A stretch of 64,000 nt of DNA from Hydra vulgaris (taxonomy: Eukaryota > Cnidaria > Hydrozoa > Anthoathecata > Hydridae), in the NCBI RefSeq assembly GCF_038396675.1, contig NC_088926.1, positions 14,817,501 through 14,881,500 on the forward strand, given 5' to 3'. A program made the translations under genes and the position numbers. Positions 35,590 through 48,084 of this stretch are shown here, piece by piece. The notes below the pieces were generated by a model that saw only the letters and a list, made by a program, of their open reading frames with translations, was not told where the DNA came from and made no database searches. Position 1 is the stretch's first letter, and the number at the start of each line of letters is the position of its first letter.

Positions 35590-38260
35590 TAGTTTTAAAT
35601 GCTTTGGGGTTAATAAAAATTCATAAAGCTGTTAGTGTTTAAAATGAGATCTTTTAATAACGTTTTCAGAGTATTTAAGTTATTCGATTTTTCCAGTTGA
35701 ATATTTTTGGATATTAATTTGTTATATAGACAAAGACTACGGTACGAAATGGAAAAGCGCGAGAGATAAGTTTTTTTAAAAGGTACGTTGAAGTTTCCCG
35801 TTCCTCTGGTGTGGTATCTATTTTGCTATTTTGGAAGAAATTCTTTGAAAAGTAAGAAGGAACAATTCAATGTTTATATTTGAGCATAAATAACAAATTT
35901 TGGAATATATTTATTGAATATACATTTAATTTGGTTAGTTTGGATTTATGAGTACTCGCCCATGCAACATTAGCGTATATGTCGTAGCTTTGTATGAATG
36001 AGAAGTATAAGAACTTTAAATTTTCAGGAGACAGTATAAAACTAGCTTTGTAGAGGATACTAATGTTTTTTGATATTTTGGTATTTAATACATCTGTATG
36101 TGATTTCCATGAGATGTTCTCATCAATAAGTATCCTTAGAAATTTAGTTGCATGGGTTCTCTCTATTTCTTTAGTATCTATATTTAGCGAAGGTAAATTG
36201 GGAGGTATTTTTTTAAGATTAGAATGAAAAAGAATGTATTTGGTTTTTTCTGTGTTTAGCGATAATTTGTTAGATTTTAACCAACTGTTTATTTTTTCAA
36301 GTTCAGTATTTGTAGTTTCATAAAGTTCTGTAATTGATGAAGATGCATAAAAAAAATTGCTGTCGTCTGCGAACATTATGACATCCAATTTACTTGAGGC
36401 TTTAGGAAGATCGTTTATGTATATTAAAAACAAAAAAGGTGCAAGAATGGAACCTTGGGGGGCACCGCATTTTATTTTGAGTAATTTTCAAAATTTCTTT
36501 TCATGAGCAATAACGCATTGTTTTCTGTCTAGTTAAAAAAATTTGAACAGTTCAGTGCAACACCTTTTATCCCATATTTTTCAATTTTCCTAATTAAGAT
36601 AGCGTGATCTACTGTTTCAAACGCCTTAGATAAATCAACAAAGACTCCAAACTATTTTTTATTTAGGATTTTGTTATTTGTTAGATATTTTATACAGCTT
36701 ATTGTATTACTCTCTCCAAAAGTTTTGAAAATACAGGAAGAACTAAGATAGGTCTGTAGTTATTTAGTGTAAAAGAATCTCCGGTTTTTAATATTGGTAT
36801 TACCTTAGCTATTTTTAATTTATCGGTACAGATCCTGTAATAATTGAAGATTTAAATATTTCATAGATAATTGTTCACCGGAAACACATTTACAACTATA
36901 TAGCTACAAATATCGTCGTCCCAGGGGCCTTATTTGTCTTAAGCGAGTTTTTTGCAATTTCTAGTTCTTCATGGTTTAGTCCAGAGAAAATATTTAAATA
37001 GAAATGTTGGTTTGTGATATAGGTTTCGAAGGAGATATCAGGGCATTGAATTTTTGAAGCCATGTTAGGGCCTATGCTTGCAAAAAAAACTATTGAAGTT
37101 TTCAGCGATAGAAATTTTGTCGATATATTCAGTTTCGTTAACGATAATTTTATTGGGTAAATTATTTGATTTTGTATGGTTTTTACCTATTATTTCTTTC
37201 AATATGTTCCAGGTTTTTTTAATTTCACTTTTGCTTTTTTGTAGTTGTTTTAAATAATGTATTTTTTTTTTTGAATTCTTTCTAATTTTTAAATGCGAGT
37301 CTTTAAAATTTTGAATAGAGAACTGATTAATTTTTCTTTTATAAATTTTGGCTTTAGGATTGTTATAGGTTCTTAAATCTAGAGATAATGAAAAATAAAT
37401 AGGAAAATGATCTGATATATCGGTTTTGATAACTCCTGCTTTTAAAGAGGTTTCTAGAAATGCATTTGTTAATATATTGCCTATAGCAGAGACGGAGGTT
37501 GGGGTTACCCGAGTAGGTTTGTTGATGATTGGAAGGATACACAATTGAAATAGATTATCAAAAAAGAGTTTAGTAAACGCATTTTCTTTGTAGTTTAGAC
37601 TGTTAATATTTAAATCCCCTATAAAGAAAATATTTTTTCCCTTGTCATTTATTTTGAGTAAGATTTCATTAAAAAAATTTGAAAAATTAGTTATATCACC
37701 TTCTGGAGGTCTATAGCAAGTGGAAATTATAATATTTTTTGATTTATTACCCATTATCTCAATAGTAAAGACTTCGCTATCAGCGTCAGAGATGGAGAGG
37801 TCTTGTCTTACTTTAAACACTTGATTATTTTGGATATACGTTGCGATCCCTCCTCCCCTTTTGTTTGTTTTTCTTTCAAAAGATATTAGTTTATAATTTG
37901 GAATTTGAAAATTAGAGTTCGTTAGTAAAGATTCATCAGAACACCACGTTTCGGTTATGCAAATCATACTAAATGAGTAATTGCAATCTATTAGAAAGTG
38001 TTTTAGTTTATCAAAATTTTTATTTATACTTCTTATATTTATGTGTATTGCAGTAAAATTATTTTTTAAAGTTTCAAGTTCAATTTTAAAAGTTTCTGTT
38101 TCGAAGTATTGGAATCAAAATTATTTCTGTGAAAAATTTGCGCATCGGAGTCGTAAAAATTATTTGATAAAATATTATTAGCAGTTTCGAAGACGGTGCA
38201 ACGCAGCGTTTCAAAATCTTTTGTTTTGTTTTTGTCTTCGTTAGTCACTGGGTAAAGTGC
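35590..38260 (-). mobile_element. LINE family 2 (CR1/L2-like)
   Basis: Endonuclease, reverse transcriptase and C-terminal tail occur in order on the minus strand. The 3' end lies against the right end of the MULE element. The coding part is broken by several frameshifts. It differs clearly from LINE family 1 in sequence and is related to the fragment at 4410-4692. Confidence 0.85.
35600..38248 (-). pseudogene. LINE endonuclease-reverse transcriptase, frameshifted
   Basis: From 38248 a Lys-rich start (MTNEDKNKTKDFETL) leads to NNFTAIHINIRSINKNFDKL, the first endonuclease block. The next frame (37967-37065) has CITETWC, GGGIATYI, FIGDLNIN and ISDHFPIYF, all expected endonuclease motifs. The RT follows in pieces: KTNKAPG, KIAKVIPILKTGD, LNNYRPI (about 36980-36720), then FLIYINDLPKAS and MFADDSNFFY with both catalytic aspartates (36433-35867), NSWLKSNKLSLNTEKTKYIL, and a tail reaching about 35600. 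The protein would nick DNA and prime reverse transcription. It is dead through frameshifts but retains the catalytic residues. Confidence 0.85.
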
Positions 38261-38335
38261 GGTAAATTTAACTTGCTAGCATAATAAAAAATGTACAGAA
38301 CTATTTCACAAATCTCGATTAAGTACTTTGTTAAT

Positions 38336-38382
38336 ATTAAAATTATTTACGAAAATCTCGGATTTTCGTAAATAATTTTAAT
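38336..38382. repeat. 22-bp perfect hairpin, 3-nt loop
   Basis: Arms 38336-38357 and 38361-38382 pair perfectly around tcg. It lies just upstream of the 5' end of LINE family 2. Confidence 0.9.
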
Positions 38383-38642
38383 TAAAAAAAGAAAGAACGG
38401 ACACCGGCATGGGAATAGCATTGAATAAGTGGTTACCTGTTCTACTTTAAAATAGAGTCGGTATCAAAGTCTAATATTAATAGAATCGAGTAGTAGTATA
38501 ATATATGGTATGATTTTTTAACGTTTTTTGGACGTCTATGTGTTCACAAACTTTGCTCCCTACGCTCCATCTTAATGGACTGATTTAAAAACCTTAGGCT
38601 TTTTTTTCGATTACTAAGATGTTTAAAAAAATTTTGAGTTCT

Positions 38643-38788
38643 TGCAATAGAGCACTGTGGAAAAGCATTTAATTAGAAAGTCCAAACCATCTTCCTTACC
38701 GTTGTCGAAAATACAGCCAGAGCAGACACTAACCTTGAATCTCGGGCTTCTGGTTAGTTAATAAGTATTTTAATCACTGTAATCAAAC
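38643..38788 (-). repeat. tRNA-derived SINE, family B copy 2 (diverged)
   Basis: It shares agagcac-tgga-agagcatttaattag and the layout of 9275-9405. The tRNA-like head is more decayed here. Confidence 0.6.
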
Positions 38789-39259
38789 AAATATCAGAAA
38801 TACACATTTTACACGGAAAAAATGCACTTTTATAAGCTTTGTTTTTCGATTAAAATTTTTTTTTATTACCAATATAGCTGTAAGTCTTTTAAAAACTAAT
38901 CCAAATCCAAAAACCTCTAGAAGAAGCCACAATTAAATTTCTAGTTTTTTTCCACACAAAGCTGTTGGATCAATCAAATTCACATAAATCTTTGAATAAA
39001 GAGCTTTTTTGCTTCTCTCTGATTTTATACATCTTTGCATACATCATGGCATACATACAAAAAGCGATTCAACATACTCAATTGAACATCAATCATTTGA
39101 CTATACCCAACAAATATTTCTTCCAAATGTACCAGTTCAACTAGACTATATATGTTTTTTGATACTATTTAATGTTGGAATGTTCAAGGTAACTAATGAA
39201 TAAGGTTGAACTTAATACATATATCTTTTAACACAAAACATGCTGATTAGAAAATTAGT
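38789..39259. other. Non-coding stretch
   Basis: AT-rich. A 64-residue open frame at 39009-39203 is unassigned and probably chance. Confidence 0.5.
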
Positions 39260-41073
39260 CAATACACGATTCTCTGAATTGGAGAACTGACATGCGCAAT
39301 ATTTTCGGTTGTCATGCGCAGAATTTTTGGAGGTAAACAAACATTTACCGAAATCAATTAAAATCAATCAGTTAAAAAAAAAAGCAATTAAAATTTTTCT
39401 TAAAACCTTATGTAATAGCTGGTAAACCTTATGTAATAGCATAGATAATATCTTTTTTCACTTTATTTTGTTTCTTCGTGGAGAATCTAAAAATGTCAAA
39501 TATCCGATGGTCTCTACTTTTTAAGTAAAACGACATTATAAAACTTTAAATTTATGTCTATTAAAGCACTGCAAGTATTTTTGTCGTTAAGAAAAAAGTT
39601 ACCTAAAGGAGATCACAAAACAATATTACAAAGCCCATCTAACAGCTTATTGTTGTAGATACGTTCTTTATTGTTTTGGATAAAAAATGCATCAACATTC
39701 CAATTATTTATTACTGCAGTAGTATCTTTGTTTATCTTGTGTAATATTTTGAATTAAAATTCATTTTCTTATGTGCAGATTCTTTTTGATTATTTTTTGG
39801 TAACAAAGTTACAATGTCAGGAATTTTATATATATTTTTAATTTATTAAAGTCTGCTAATTGAGAGGCATTATTCTTTTTCAGCTGTATGAAAGTGAATC
39901 TATTGAAACTAATATTCGAATTCTTTGAGATTCAATGTTGGGTAGTCGAAAGTTGATTTATTTGAAAAATGTAGAGACCAAACTGTGGTTTTTGCAGCAG
40001 GACTCTAAAGTCTTTTATTCTTTTTTCTATTTATAAGTAGTTTCTATATATTTTGTATACTTTTTTTTTTTGTTCTTTGTCGGAAGAGAATGTAACCTAT
40101 AACAAAAAATTTACCTCTTATTACCTGTTACCTAGTAGTTAGTTACTTACCTGTTAGCTACCTAGTAGTTAGTTAGTTACTTACCTGTTAGGTTTAGTTA
40201 GCTAGCGATAATATATTCAACATAGAGTTTCACTTTACAGTAGATATGTAACTTATAAATATTTTGAGTTCGTTTTATCTGATTACTACATTCTGCTGAA
40301 AAAAAATCCTAACCAAAACGGTGGCTCACAAGTACATTTCAGATCATTCTTACTTACGTCATGCTCTTTACAAATACCTTTATTTTATTTTAACAATTTA
40401 TATCAATTTATATTAATTTATATTAAGTTCATTTAAGTTTCAAGCAAAAAAAGAAATTTTTAAAATGTAATGATCTCAAGAGTAAAAAAATTATTTTTAT
40501 TTTAACTAATTAATTTTTTTGTTTGACTATTTTACCGGTAACTTTGCTACTTATTTGCTTCTTAATACGAGCTTTATATATGTTATATACTTCTTAATAC
40601 GATCTCTTTAGTATATTTATTATGAGTTTTTATTTATATTATACTCGATATTAATGCTGTATATTTACGATTTATTAAAACGATTTATTACTCTTCTTAT
40701 TTATTATATAAATCTACGATTTATTATTCTTTTAAAAAGGGGCTCTATGAAAAGATTGGGATAACGTAAAGCTATCCTTATCTTCTTTGAGTTCCTACCT
40801 GCTTTAACCTTATTCTATTTTAATATTAGTGTATACTCGTGTAACTGAATTTATTTTATATATATTTAAACGAGCATTGTAAAAATTATTATACTATGTT
40901 AAACAGAAAGAAAAAAAAAAAATTGACCATTAGTACAACTTTTTACAGCATAATGAGTAGACATTTTTCATTAACTTTTTCTCCAAGTTGGTTTATTTAC
41001 CTCCCAAAAATATGCGCATAATAACTAAAACTATTACGCATGTCAATTATCCAATTCAGAGAATCGTGGATTG
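39260..41073. mobile_element. Non-autonomous element with ~80-bp terminal inverted repeats
   Basis: 39260-39340 and the complement of 40993-41073 align closely and share CACGATTCTCTGAATTGGA exactly. The 1.65-kb interior has no transposase. No clear target duplication was found. A short microrepeat (ctagtagttagttacttacc) lies at 40132-40200. The right end borders the 41-bp satellite. Confidence 0.75.
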
Positions 41074-41099
41074 TTGATATGCTGAATTAGTCTCTCGAA

Positions 41100-42783
41100 A
41101 ATTTCTCGCCTGATGTGCATAATTTATATTATATGTATAAAATTTCTCGCCTGATGTGCATAATTTATATTATTTGTATAAAATTTCTCGCCTGATGTGC
41201 ATAATTTATATTATATGTATAAAATTTCTCGCCTGATGTGCATAATTTATATTATATGTATAAAATTTCTCGCCTGATGTGCATAATTTATATTATATGT
41301 ATAAAATTTCTCGCCTGATGTGCATAATTTATATTATTTGTATAAAATTTCTCGCCTGATGTGCATAATTTATATTATATGTATAAAATTTCTCGCCTGA
41401 TGTGCATAATTTATATTATATGTATAAAATTTCTCGCCTGATGTGCATAATTTATATTATATGTATAAAATTTCTCGCCTGATGTGCATAATTTATATTA
41501 TATGTATAAAATTTCTCGCCTGATGTGCATAATTTGTATTATATGTATAAAATTTCTCGCCTGATGTGCATAATTTATATTATATGTATAAAATTTCTCG
41601 CCTGATGTGCATAATTTGTATTATATGTATAAAATTTCTCGCCTGATGTGCATAATTTATATTATATGTATAAAATTTCTCGCCTGATGTGCATAATTTA
41701 TATTATATGTATAAAATTTCTCGCCTGATGTGCATAATTTATATTATATGTATAAAATTTCTCGCCTGATGTGCATAATTTATATTATTTGTATAAAATT
41801 TCTCGCCTGATGTGCATAATTTATATTATATGTATAAAATTTCTCGCCTGATGTGCATAATTTATATTATTTGTATAAAATTTCTCGCCTGATGTGCATA
41901 ATTTATATTATATGTATAAAATTTCTCGCCTGATGTGCATAATTTATATTATATGTATAAAATTTCTCGCCTGATGTGCATAATTTGTATTATATGTATA
42001 AAATTTCTCGCCTGATGTGCATAATTTATATTATATGTATAAAATTTCTCGCCTGATGTGCATAATTTATATTATATGTATAAAATTTCTCGCCTGATGT
42101 GCATAATTTATATTATATGTATAAAATTTCTCGCCTGATGTGCATAATTTATATTATTTGTATAAAATTTCTCGCCTGATGTGCATAATTTATATTATAT
42201 GTATAAAATTTCTCGCCTGATGTGCATAATTTATATTATATGTATAAAATTTCTCGTCTGATGTGCATAATTTATATTATATGTATAAAATTTCTCGCCT
42301 GATGTGCATAATTTATATTATTTGTATAAAATTTCTCGCCTGATGTGCATAATTTATATTATATGTATAAAATTTCTCGCCTGATGTGCATAATTTATAT
42401 TATATGTATAAAATTTCTCGCCTGATGTGCATAATTTATATTATATGTATAAAATTTCTCGCCTGATGTGCATAATTTATATTATATGTATAAAATTTCT
42501 CGCCTGATGTGCATAATTTGTATTATATGTATAAAATTTCTCGCCTGATGTGCATAATTTATATTATATGTATAAAATTTCTCGCCTGATGTGCATAATT
42601 TATATTATATGTATAAAATTTCTCGCCTGATATGCATAATTTATATTATATGTATAAAATTTCTCGCCTGATGTGCATAATTTATATTATATGTATAAAA
42701 TTTCTCGCCTGATGTGCATAATTTGTATTATATGTATAAAATTTCTCGCCTGATGTGCATAATTTATATTATATGTATAAAAT
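41100..42783. repeat. 41-bp satellite, about 41 copies
   Basis: The unit contains CTCGCCTGATGTGCATAAT followed by an AT-rich half. Copies are almost identical. Recurrent variants are tatttgtat for tatatgtat and aatttgtat for aatttatat, plus two single-copy changes (ctcgtctg near 42256; gatatgc near 42629). The array starts about 25 bp right of the inverted-repeat element and ends in a degraded half-unit at about 42790. Confidence 0.97.
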
Positions 42784-42790
42784 TGCATAA

Positions 42791-43503
42791 TTTGTATAGA
42801 GTTGTGTAAAACAAAATGCAGCAAAATAAATATTGAAATATTTCATTGGTATAATAGTGTCAAATGAATATAATTGAAATTTGTTGTGAGGTGGTAGAAA
42901 AAAATAACTTCTTCCTTCCCGTAGAAATTATCAGAATTGCTCTGGATGTTCTTTAAATAAAATTTTGTAGCAAAGAAGTGGCAACATTTGTGAAACCTGC
43001 AGTACCAACCTGCAGACCTGCAGTATCAACGTTAAAATAAGGAAAAGTTGTACAACTTTTAGCTGCAAAATAAAATGCAACTTAAAACTCAAATTACTGC
43101 GCATTCCATGGGATAACAACTCTATTCGAAAATAAGTTATGTCGTTCTTCACAATATAATTTTCGAGCTGTCTTCTAAGATTTTATTTGTGCCCTAAATA
43201 TTTTCAGGTGGAGTGATTAAAATCATACTCTATACCTCAAAGATTAAAATAAGAAGTGGACTTGATTTATTAAAAAAAGACGTAAAAGTAAATTTTTATT
43301 AAAATTTTTTTTTAAATGCGTACTTTTAAAAATTTTTTTAATTGTTTTTTACATGAAATATTTTTTAGGTAGAATATTGCTTAACACACTCCAAACCATA
43401 ACAAAATTACTTGCTAAATGTCATTTTCAAAAAAGTTTAGTATGACGTACCTATAATCGTACGTACGTACGATTTGTCAAGCTCAGCAGCTGGGAACGTT
43501 GTT
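42791..43503. other. Non-coding stretch right of the satellite
   Basis: No gene is seen. It contains acctgcag repeats near 43000-43030 and a palindromic cgtacgtacgtacg at 43459-43472. Confidence 0.5.
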
Positions 43504-43630
43504 AACGCTAACTTGTCAACTAACATTTATTAACTCGATCCGACGTGCTTACAACGCAAACTAGAATACATTGCGTGTAACGCTAATTAGTCAACTAATA
43601 TTTATTAAGTCGATCCGACGTGCTTACAAC
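43504..43630. repeat. 75-bp tandem duplication
   Basis: aacgctaacttgtcaactaa at 43504 recurs as aacgctaattagtcaactaa at 43579. Both are followed by cgatccgacgtgcttacaac. Confidence 0.85.
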
Positions 43631-43677
43631 GTTTTTTAATAAATTTATTAAAAATCTAAATTTATTAAAAAACGTTG
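43627..43677. repeat. 21-bp perfect hairpin, 9-nt loop, at the MITE edge
   Basis: Arms 43627-43647 and 43657-43677 pair perfectly around ttaaaaatc. The second copy of the repeat (46330-46365) has only the right arm. Confidence 0.9.
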
Positions 43678-43832
43678 CACAACTGAAATCAAATGAATAA
43701 ATTACATTATATTTAAAATTGTAAATCTTTATCCTCCATTTATCAAATCTGTCATCACACGCAATTACAGATTTTGCCATTTTAAATTGGCAAAATCTGT
43801 AATCATGTGTTTGATTTCCATAGTTTTAGCTG
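43648..43832. repeat. ~185-bp MITE-like repeat, copy 1
   Basis: It is nearly identical to 46330-46512. It has imperfect inverted ends (actgaaatcaaatg / ggaaatcaaac) and an inner hairpin attacagattttgcca/tggcaaaatctgtaat at about 43765-43803. Confidence 0.75.
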
Positions 43833-44249
43833 TTTTTACTTCGATTCCTAATATAGAAAGACGCGTACTTTGCCAGAAGTTCTGTGCGTTTTATGGGTTT
43901 TTGCCGGAAGAATTGCTCAAATAATTTCTCTTATCTTCAATTTTTAAAGAAAAGAACATAGAAAAATAAAATAAATAAGAGAAAATTAAAAAGAATAGAA
44001 AATATATTAAAGGAAAAAATAAACAACAAAAAAATTTAAGAAAGTTAAGTAATAAAGTAAGAAAGTTAAGTAACGTAATAAGTAAGAACGTAAATAAAGA
44101 AAAAACAAGCAGTTTTATTGAATCAAATCAATTCGAATTAAAATCTAATGAAAATGTTTTTTAATATGTATATTTTAAAAGTGTTGTGTTTTTAGTTATG
44201 TATTCATCAATTTTAGCATATATGTTTGTTTGGTTTAGTTGCATTAATT

Positions 44250-44639
44250 GGGAAAGCGGGGCAACATGAATAATGGGGCAAGATGGCTTTTCATTATGGC
44301 AACTCAACAAAATAACTTAAAAATGGGTGAAAACGAAACTGTATTGATATCTTGTATTCATAATAAATGATGTTCTTCGGATGTAACTTTTTTAAGAATA
44401 TTTTCTTGCGACACGTGTTTATTTTGTGTTACTATAGTTAGAGTAGTTGGTAATTTTTAAATTTTTTTTAAATTGGAGGCAGAAATTGCATAACTTATCT
44501 TGTCCCGGTCACGTTACTAGATGAAAAATTTTAAAACTTCTTATTTCAAACTTTTTCTACTTGCAAACAGAAAATTTATGCAGACAATGAATCATTATGT
44601 GGGCTTTCAAAAAGTTCGCCATCCTGCCCCGTCTTTCCC
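44250..44639. repeat. ~390-bp MITE-like repeat with GGGAAAG-GGGGCA ends
   Basis: The left end gggaaagcggggcaacatg and the complement of the right end gggaaagacggggcaggat form terminal inverted repeats. A second ggggcaagatgg lies inside the left end. No coding region of note. Confidence 0.6.
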
Positions 44640-44820
44640 TATATATTTTTTTATAATCGCTGTTTTTTTATCAGTTTGTTGTTGCTTTATATTTTATTTC
44701 CTTTGATTTTTAGTCGGACTTTTCATAAAGGACTACATTTTTTAAAATAGACAATAATTTTTAAACGCTGCAATTCCTTTAAAAATTTTAGGAACCTTAC
44801 AGCTAGCCTCTCACCCCCTG

Positions 44821-44858
44821 CATTGCGGGCTTTTGCGGTATGATAGTTCCGCCACTGA
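44821..44858. repeat. Isolated hAT-like terminus
   Basis: The complement reads CAGTGGCGGAACTATCATA, closely like the start of the hAT at 32533. No partner end was found nearby, so this may be a solo end. Confidence 0.3.
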
Positions 44859-45761
44859 AACAAATTCAAACTCATATAATAATAAAAAAAAATTTATTTA
44901 CGTTAATGTGTAGGAAAAAAACAAACAAAAAAAACGAGTAAAAACTTTTTTTGAGAAACCAAACTTTTTATATTTATTTAAAACATATCAAAACCTCCTT
45001 CGTTAAAAAAAATAACAAGAAGTCTTTTTATTAGAACCTCATTTATTCCATATATAAAGTTTCATATCGTCGGGGATATTGCAAACCCGCGGACCTACTA
45101 CAGGTAGGAAGCGCGTATCTGTATTGCAGATAATTTTACAGGAGAAGGTTAAAACTGTATATACTTTTTGTTTAAGCAGATTTTGGGCTCAATTTGGCAT
45201 AGAGTTTTATTAATGTTCATTGCGATGTCAATAATAGCTATTAGGTGTTATAGTTAATAGTTTAGTCGCAAGAACACTTACGCGGATTTGATTCAACCAC
45301 AGATTCACCACAATGGTATCCCAAAGAGTTAGTTATGCGGTATTGAAATCAAACTAGTAGTATTACTTCGAAATAATAAATTTATAATAATCAAGTAACA
45401 TGAATTATAATATCTGTTTAAAGCCTTATATCTTACAATCTTAATTAAAAAAGATAAAAATATATATTCTGAAATCTCTTCAAAATGTAAACATTGATAG
45501 TATAACAATATTTCAATAACAGTTTGCTTTAATCTTACATTTTACTCAGCCTTTACAGCCTTTTCAATTACCTTATTAGAAATAATGGAGCCACTTTTAG
45601 GAATAATATCACAAAATTAACTCATAACAATCAAAGAACTTCTTCAGTTATCTAACAAAAATATATCTTTACGACTTTATGAATAAATCTTTATAATTAT
45701 AAATTACTCATTAACAAAATTACAAAATTACAAAAAACATCAAAAAAGTATAAGAACTATT

Positions 45762-48084
45762 TCAACTACTCAAAAAATAACAACTGTCATCGTTTATAGT
45801 TTGACAGAATAAAAGAAAATTATTTATTTTTGTAAGGTAATTGTCATAAAATTCATGGCAATCCTTGGGTATAACACTTAACTTTTGTAAATGTTCATAT
45901 TTTGATTTTGAGATGGGCAATCTTTCAGTAAAGAGTTGTGGTGGAATCACTGGTTGAACTCTTTTTGGTCTTTGTGGTAATTGTTTAAATTGTTCATCGT
46001 AACTTAGTTTGAAATATATTGTACCATTGGGATTGTATTTTAGAGCTCTGATACCAACCACACATTTTGTTCCAGGACGGATTGTATCATAATTAAGGTA
46101 GCTTTTAAGACTATAATCTTTAAAAAATGTATACCATTGCTACCTCACATGGAGATGGATTGCGTCTAGCATCTTTTGTAATTAAAGAGTTTCGACTAGG
46201 TAAAAATATTTCACGGTGTTTTAACTTTCTTTCTATTACCGAATGAGCTGAACCCACCTCCATTTGAGCATGACGCTAATATTATTTAGATCCCCACCAC
46301 ACACACACACACACACAAAAATCTAAATATATTAAAAATCTAAATTTATTAAAAAAACGTTGCACAACTGAAATCAAATGAATAAATTACAGTATATTTA
46401 AAATTGTAAATCTTAACTCCATTTATCAAATCTGTCATCGCACGCAATTACAGATTTTGCCATTTTAAATTGGCAAAATCTGTAATCACGTGTTTGATTT
46501 CCATAGTTTTGTTGTCTGAAGCTTTTTCCAAACTAAATCTTTCCGTGATACATGTTGTTGATACTCTTGCTCTGTGATATTTCCTGTTTTATATAAACAA
46601 CATAGATCGCATGCATCTTTCTTTGGTTGAAACAAAGCTATGTTTCTATCTTTCAAAACATCTTCAAGTTTTCTAGAAGCGACTCTCTGTCCTTATTATT
46701 TTTGCATTTTTAACGTAGATACAATAGAGCTCACGTTTAGACTGTATTATGGGTTCTAGATACAATTGTTTACTTTCCTTTCTGCAGTTGTGAGAAGGCA
46801 ATTTAGGCACGGCTCTTAAAAACATTTCTACTAACTCTTTCAATGAATGACAAGGCCATGCAGTTACATTTTGTTATTGTATCCTTATTATATTTTTCTC
46901 CTAACCAGTACCTAACTGTCCACTCATTAATACCCAACGTTCCTAAAAACGTCTTTAAACATACTCTCATTTTGTTGTTATTTAATTTTAAATAATAGAC
47001 CTTTGTAATACTTCGCCTTGTATTAGCTCTTTCAGTAGTTTTTCTTTTAATCGATTTTTTATCAACTAAAGATGAAACAAAGATTTTCTTGGCTACCCAG
47101 CTAATCTCCCAAAATTTTTTAAAAATATCTAACTTGCACTTTCTGTAAACTTTTTGCAGTTAATCACATTACTTTTTCCATGCTTTATATAAGGTTACTT
47201 TCTATATATATATGTTTGTGTGCCACAAAATTTGAAATCAATTTTTGAAAGCTTTTTTCTCAATAAATTTTGCTCAAATTTTGCACACTTAATCATTTTC
47301 GATGACAATACAAGGAGATGGAAAAATTTGACCAAAAAAAGTTAATTAAGTTAATAAAAATTTAATTTGTATTTCCCTATACATTTTATTTATTTGATAT
47401 GAATTGCGTATTACGTCACAAAAATCATTGATTTGCAAATTATTTGCAGTTTCGAAGACATTAAAGCGCAGCGATTCAAAACCTATTGTTTTTTAAGTCT
47501 TAAGTTATTAAGTTAAAAAACAAAAATTTAATAAAAACAGTAATTTTTAAATTTAAAAAAAAGAAAAAAACAGTAATTTTTCCTTCTACAAAAGATAACA
47601 AAAAAAGAATTTCTAGGCCCAATAGAATTCTGCTTGCATAAAGCATGGATTTGAAAAAAGAATTTTTTTTGATTTACTAGTTAAGCATCTGTTTGACTTA
47701 CAAGCCTCTCCAAGTTTTTTGCGCAGGTCTTACAGCGTCTTGAAAAATCACCAGTCTTTTAAAACCTGTATACTCATGATCTAGCATTCTCAAATTCTTA
47801 TTCCTAAATCTTTTCGAAGACATTTGTTCTGCTTTTTGTTTCCTTTCTCTAGATTCAACTTCAAGTTCCAAATTTCTTTCATGAAAAAAATCGTTATTAC
47901 TGTCTATTGATTGAATGGAAGCTATCTGTTCAACATTTGTTATTTCAGAGATTGAAATGTTATTTGGATCAGCAACAGAAAAGTCAAAAGTTGGTAATTC
48001 ACGTAGTGAACTATTGTTTTCAGTACGTACACACTCCGCAAAAAAATATGGTAAATTACCAGTCATTTTCTTTAAAGCTTTCAA
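45762..48084 (-). pseudogene. Transposase-like protein of an unnamed family, degraded
   Basis: Pieces in order on the minus strand: N-terminal 48084-47698 with an acidic region then KRFRNKNLRMLDHEYTGFKR and QDAVRPAQKT; about 47160-46900 with FKKFWEISWVAKKIFVSSLV, KRKTTERANTRRSITKVYYL and CLKTFLGTLGINEWTVRYWL; about 46800-46550 with LPSHNCRKESKQLYLEP, SKRELYCIYVKN and LFQPKKDACDLCCLYKT; C-terminal 46130-45762 with GTKCVVGIRALKYNPNGTIY, KRVQPVIPPQLFTERLPISK and VIPKDCHEFYDNYL. This order (Cys-rich start, HTH-like middle, Y/H-S-H..R.. block, CxLCC, IRAL...FY end) recalls an uncharacterised multicopy protein family of insects and cnidarians. Its place between inverted repeats supports a transposase. 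Catalytic residues cannot be assigned. Confidence 0.5.
46315..46512. repeat. ~185-bp MITE-like repeat, copy 2, with (CA)n at its left
   Basis: It matches 43648-43832. It interrupts the transposase-like gene between the CDLCC and GTKCVVGIRAL pieces. A (CA)n run lies at 46299-46317. Confidence 0.75.

Noticed and set aside
41100-42783. CRISPR array
   Set aside because: The whole 41-bp unit is repeated without unique spacers, and the genome is eukaryotic. It is a tandem satellite.
44521-44706. 61-residue frame with a hydrophobic end
   Set aside because: It crosses the end of a MITE-like repeat and has no other support.
43648-46512. Short LTRs of a retrotransposon bounded by the two 185-bp repeats
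   Set aside because: The second copy interrupts another element, there is no gag-pol between, and the repeats have fold-back structure.
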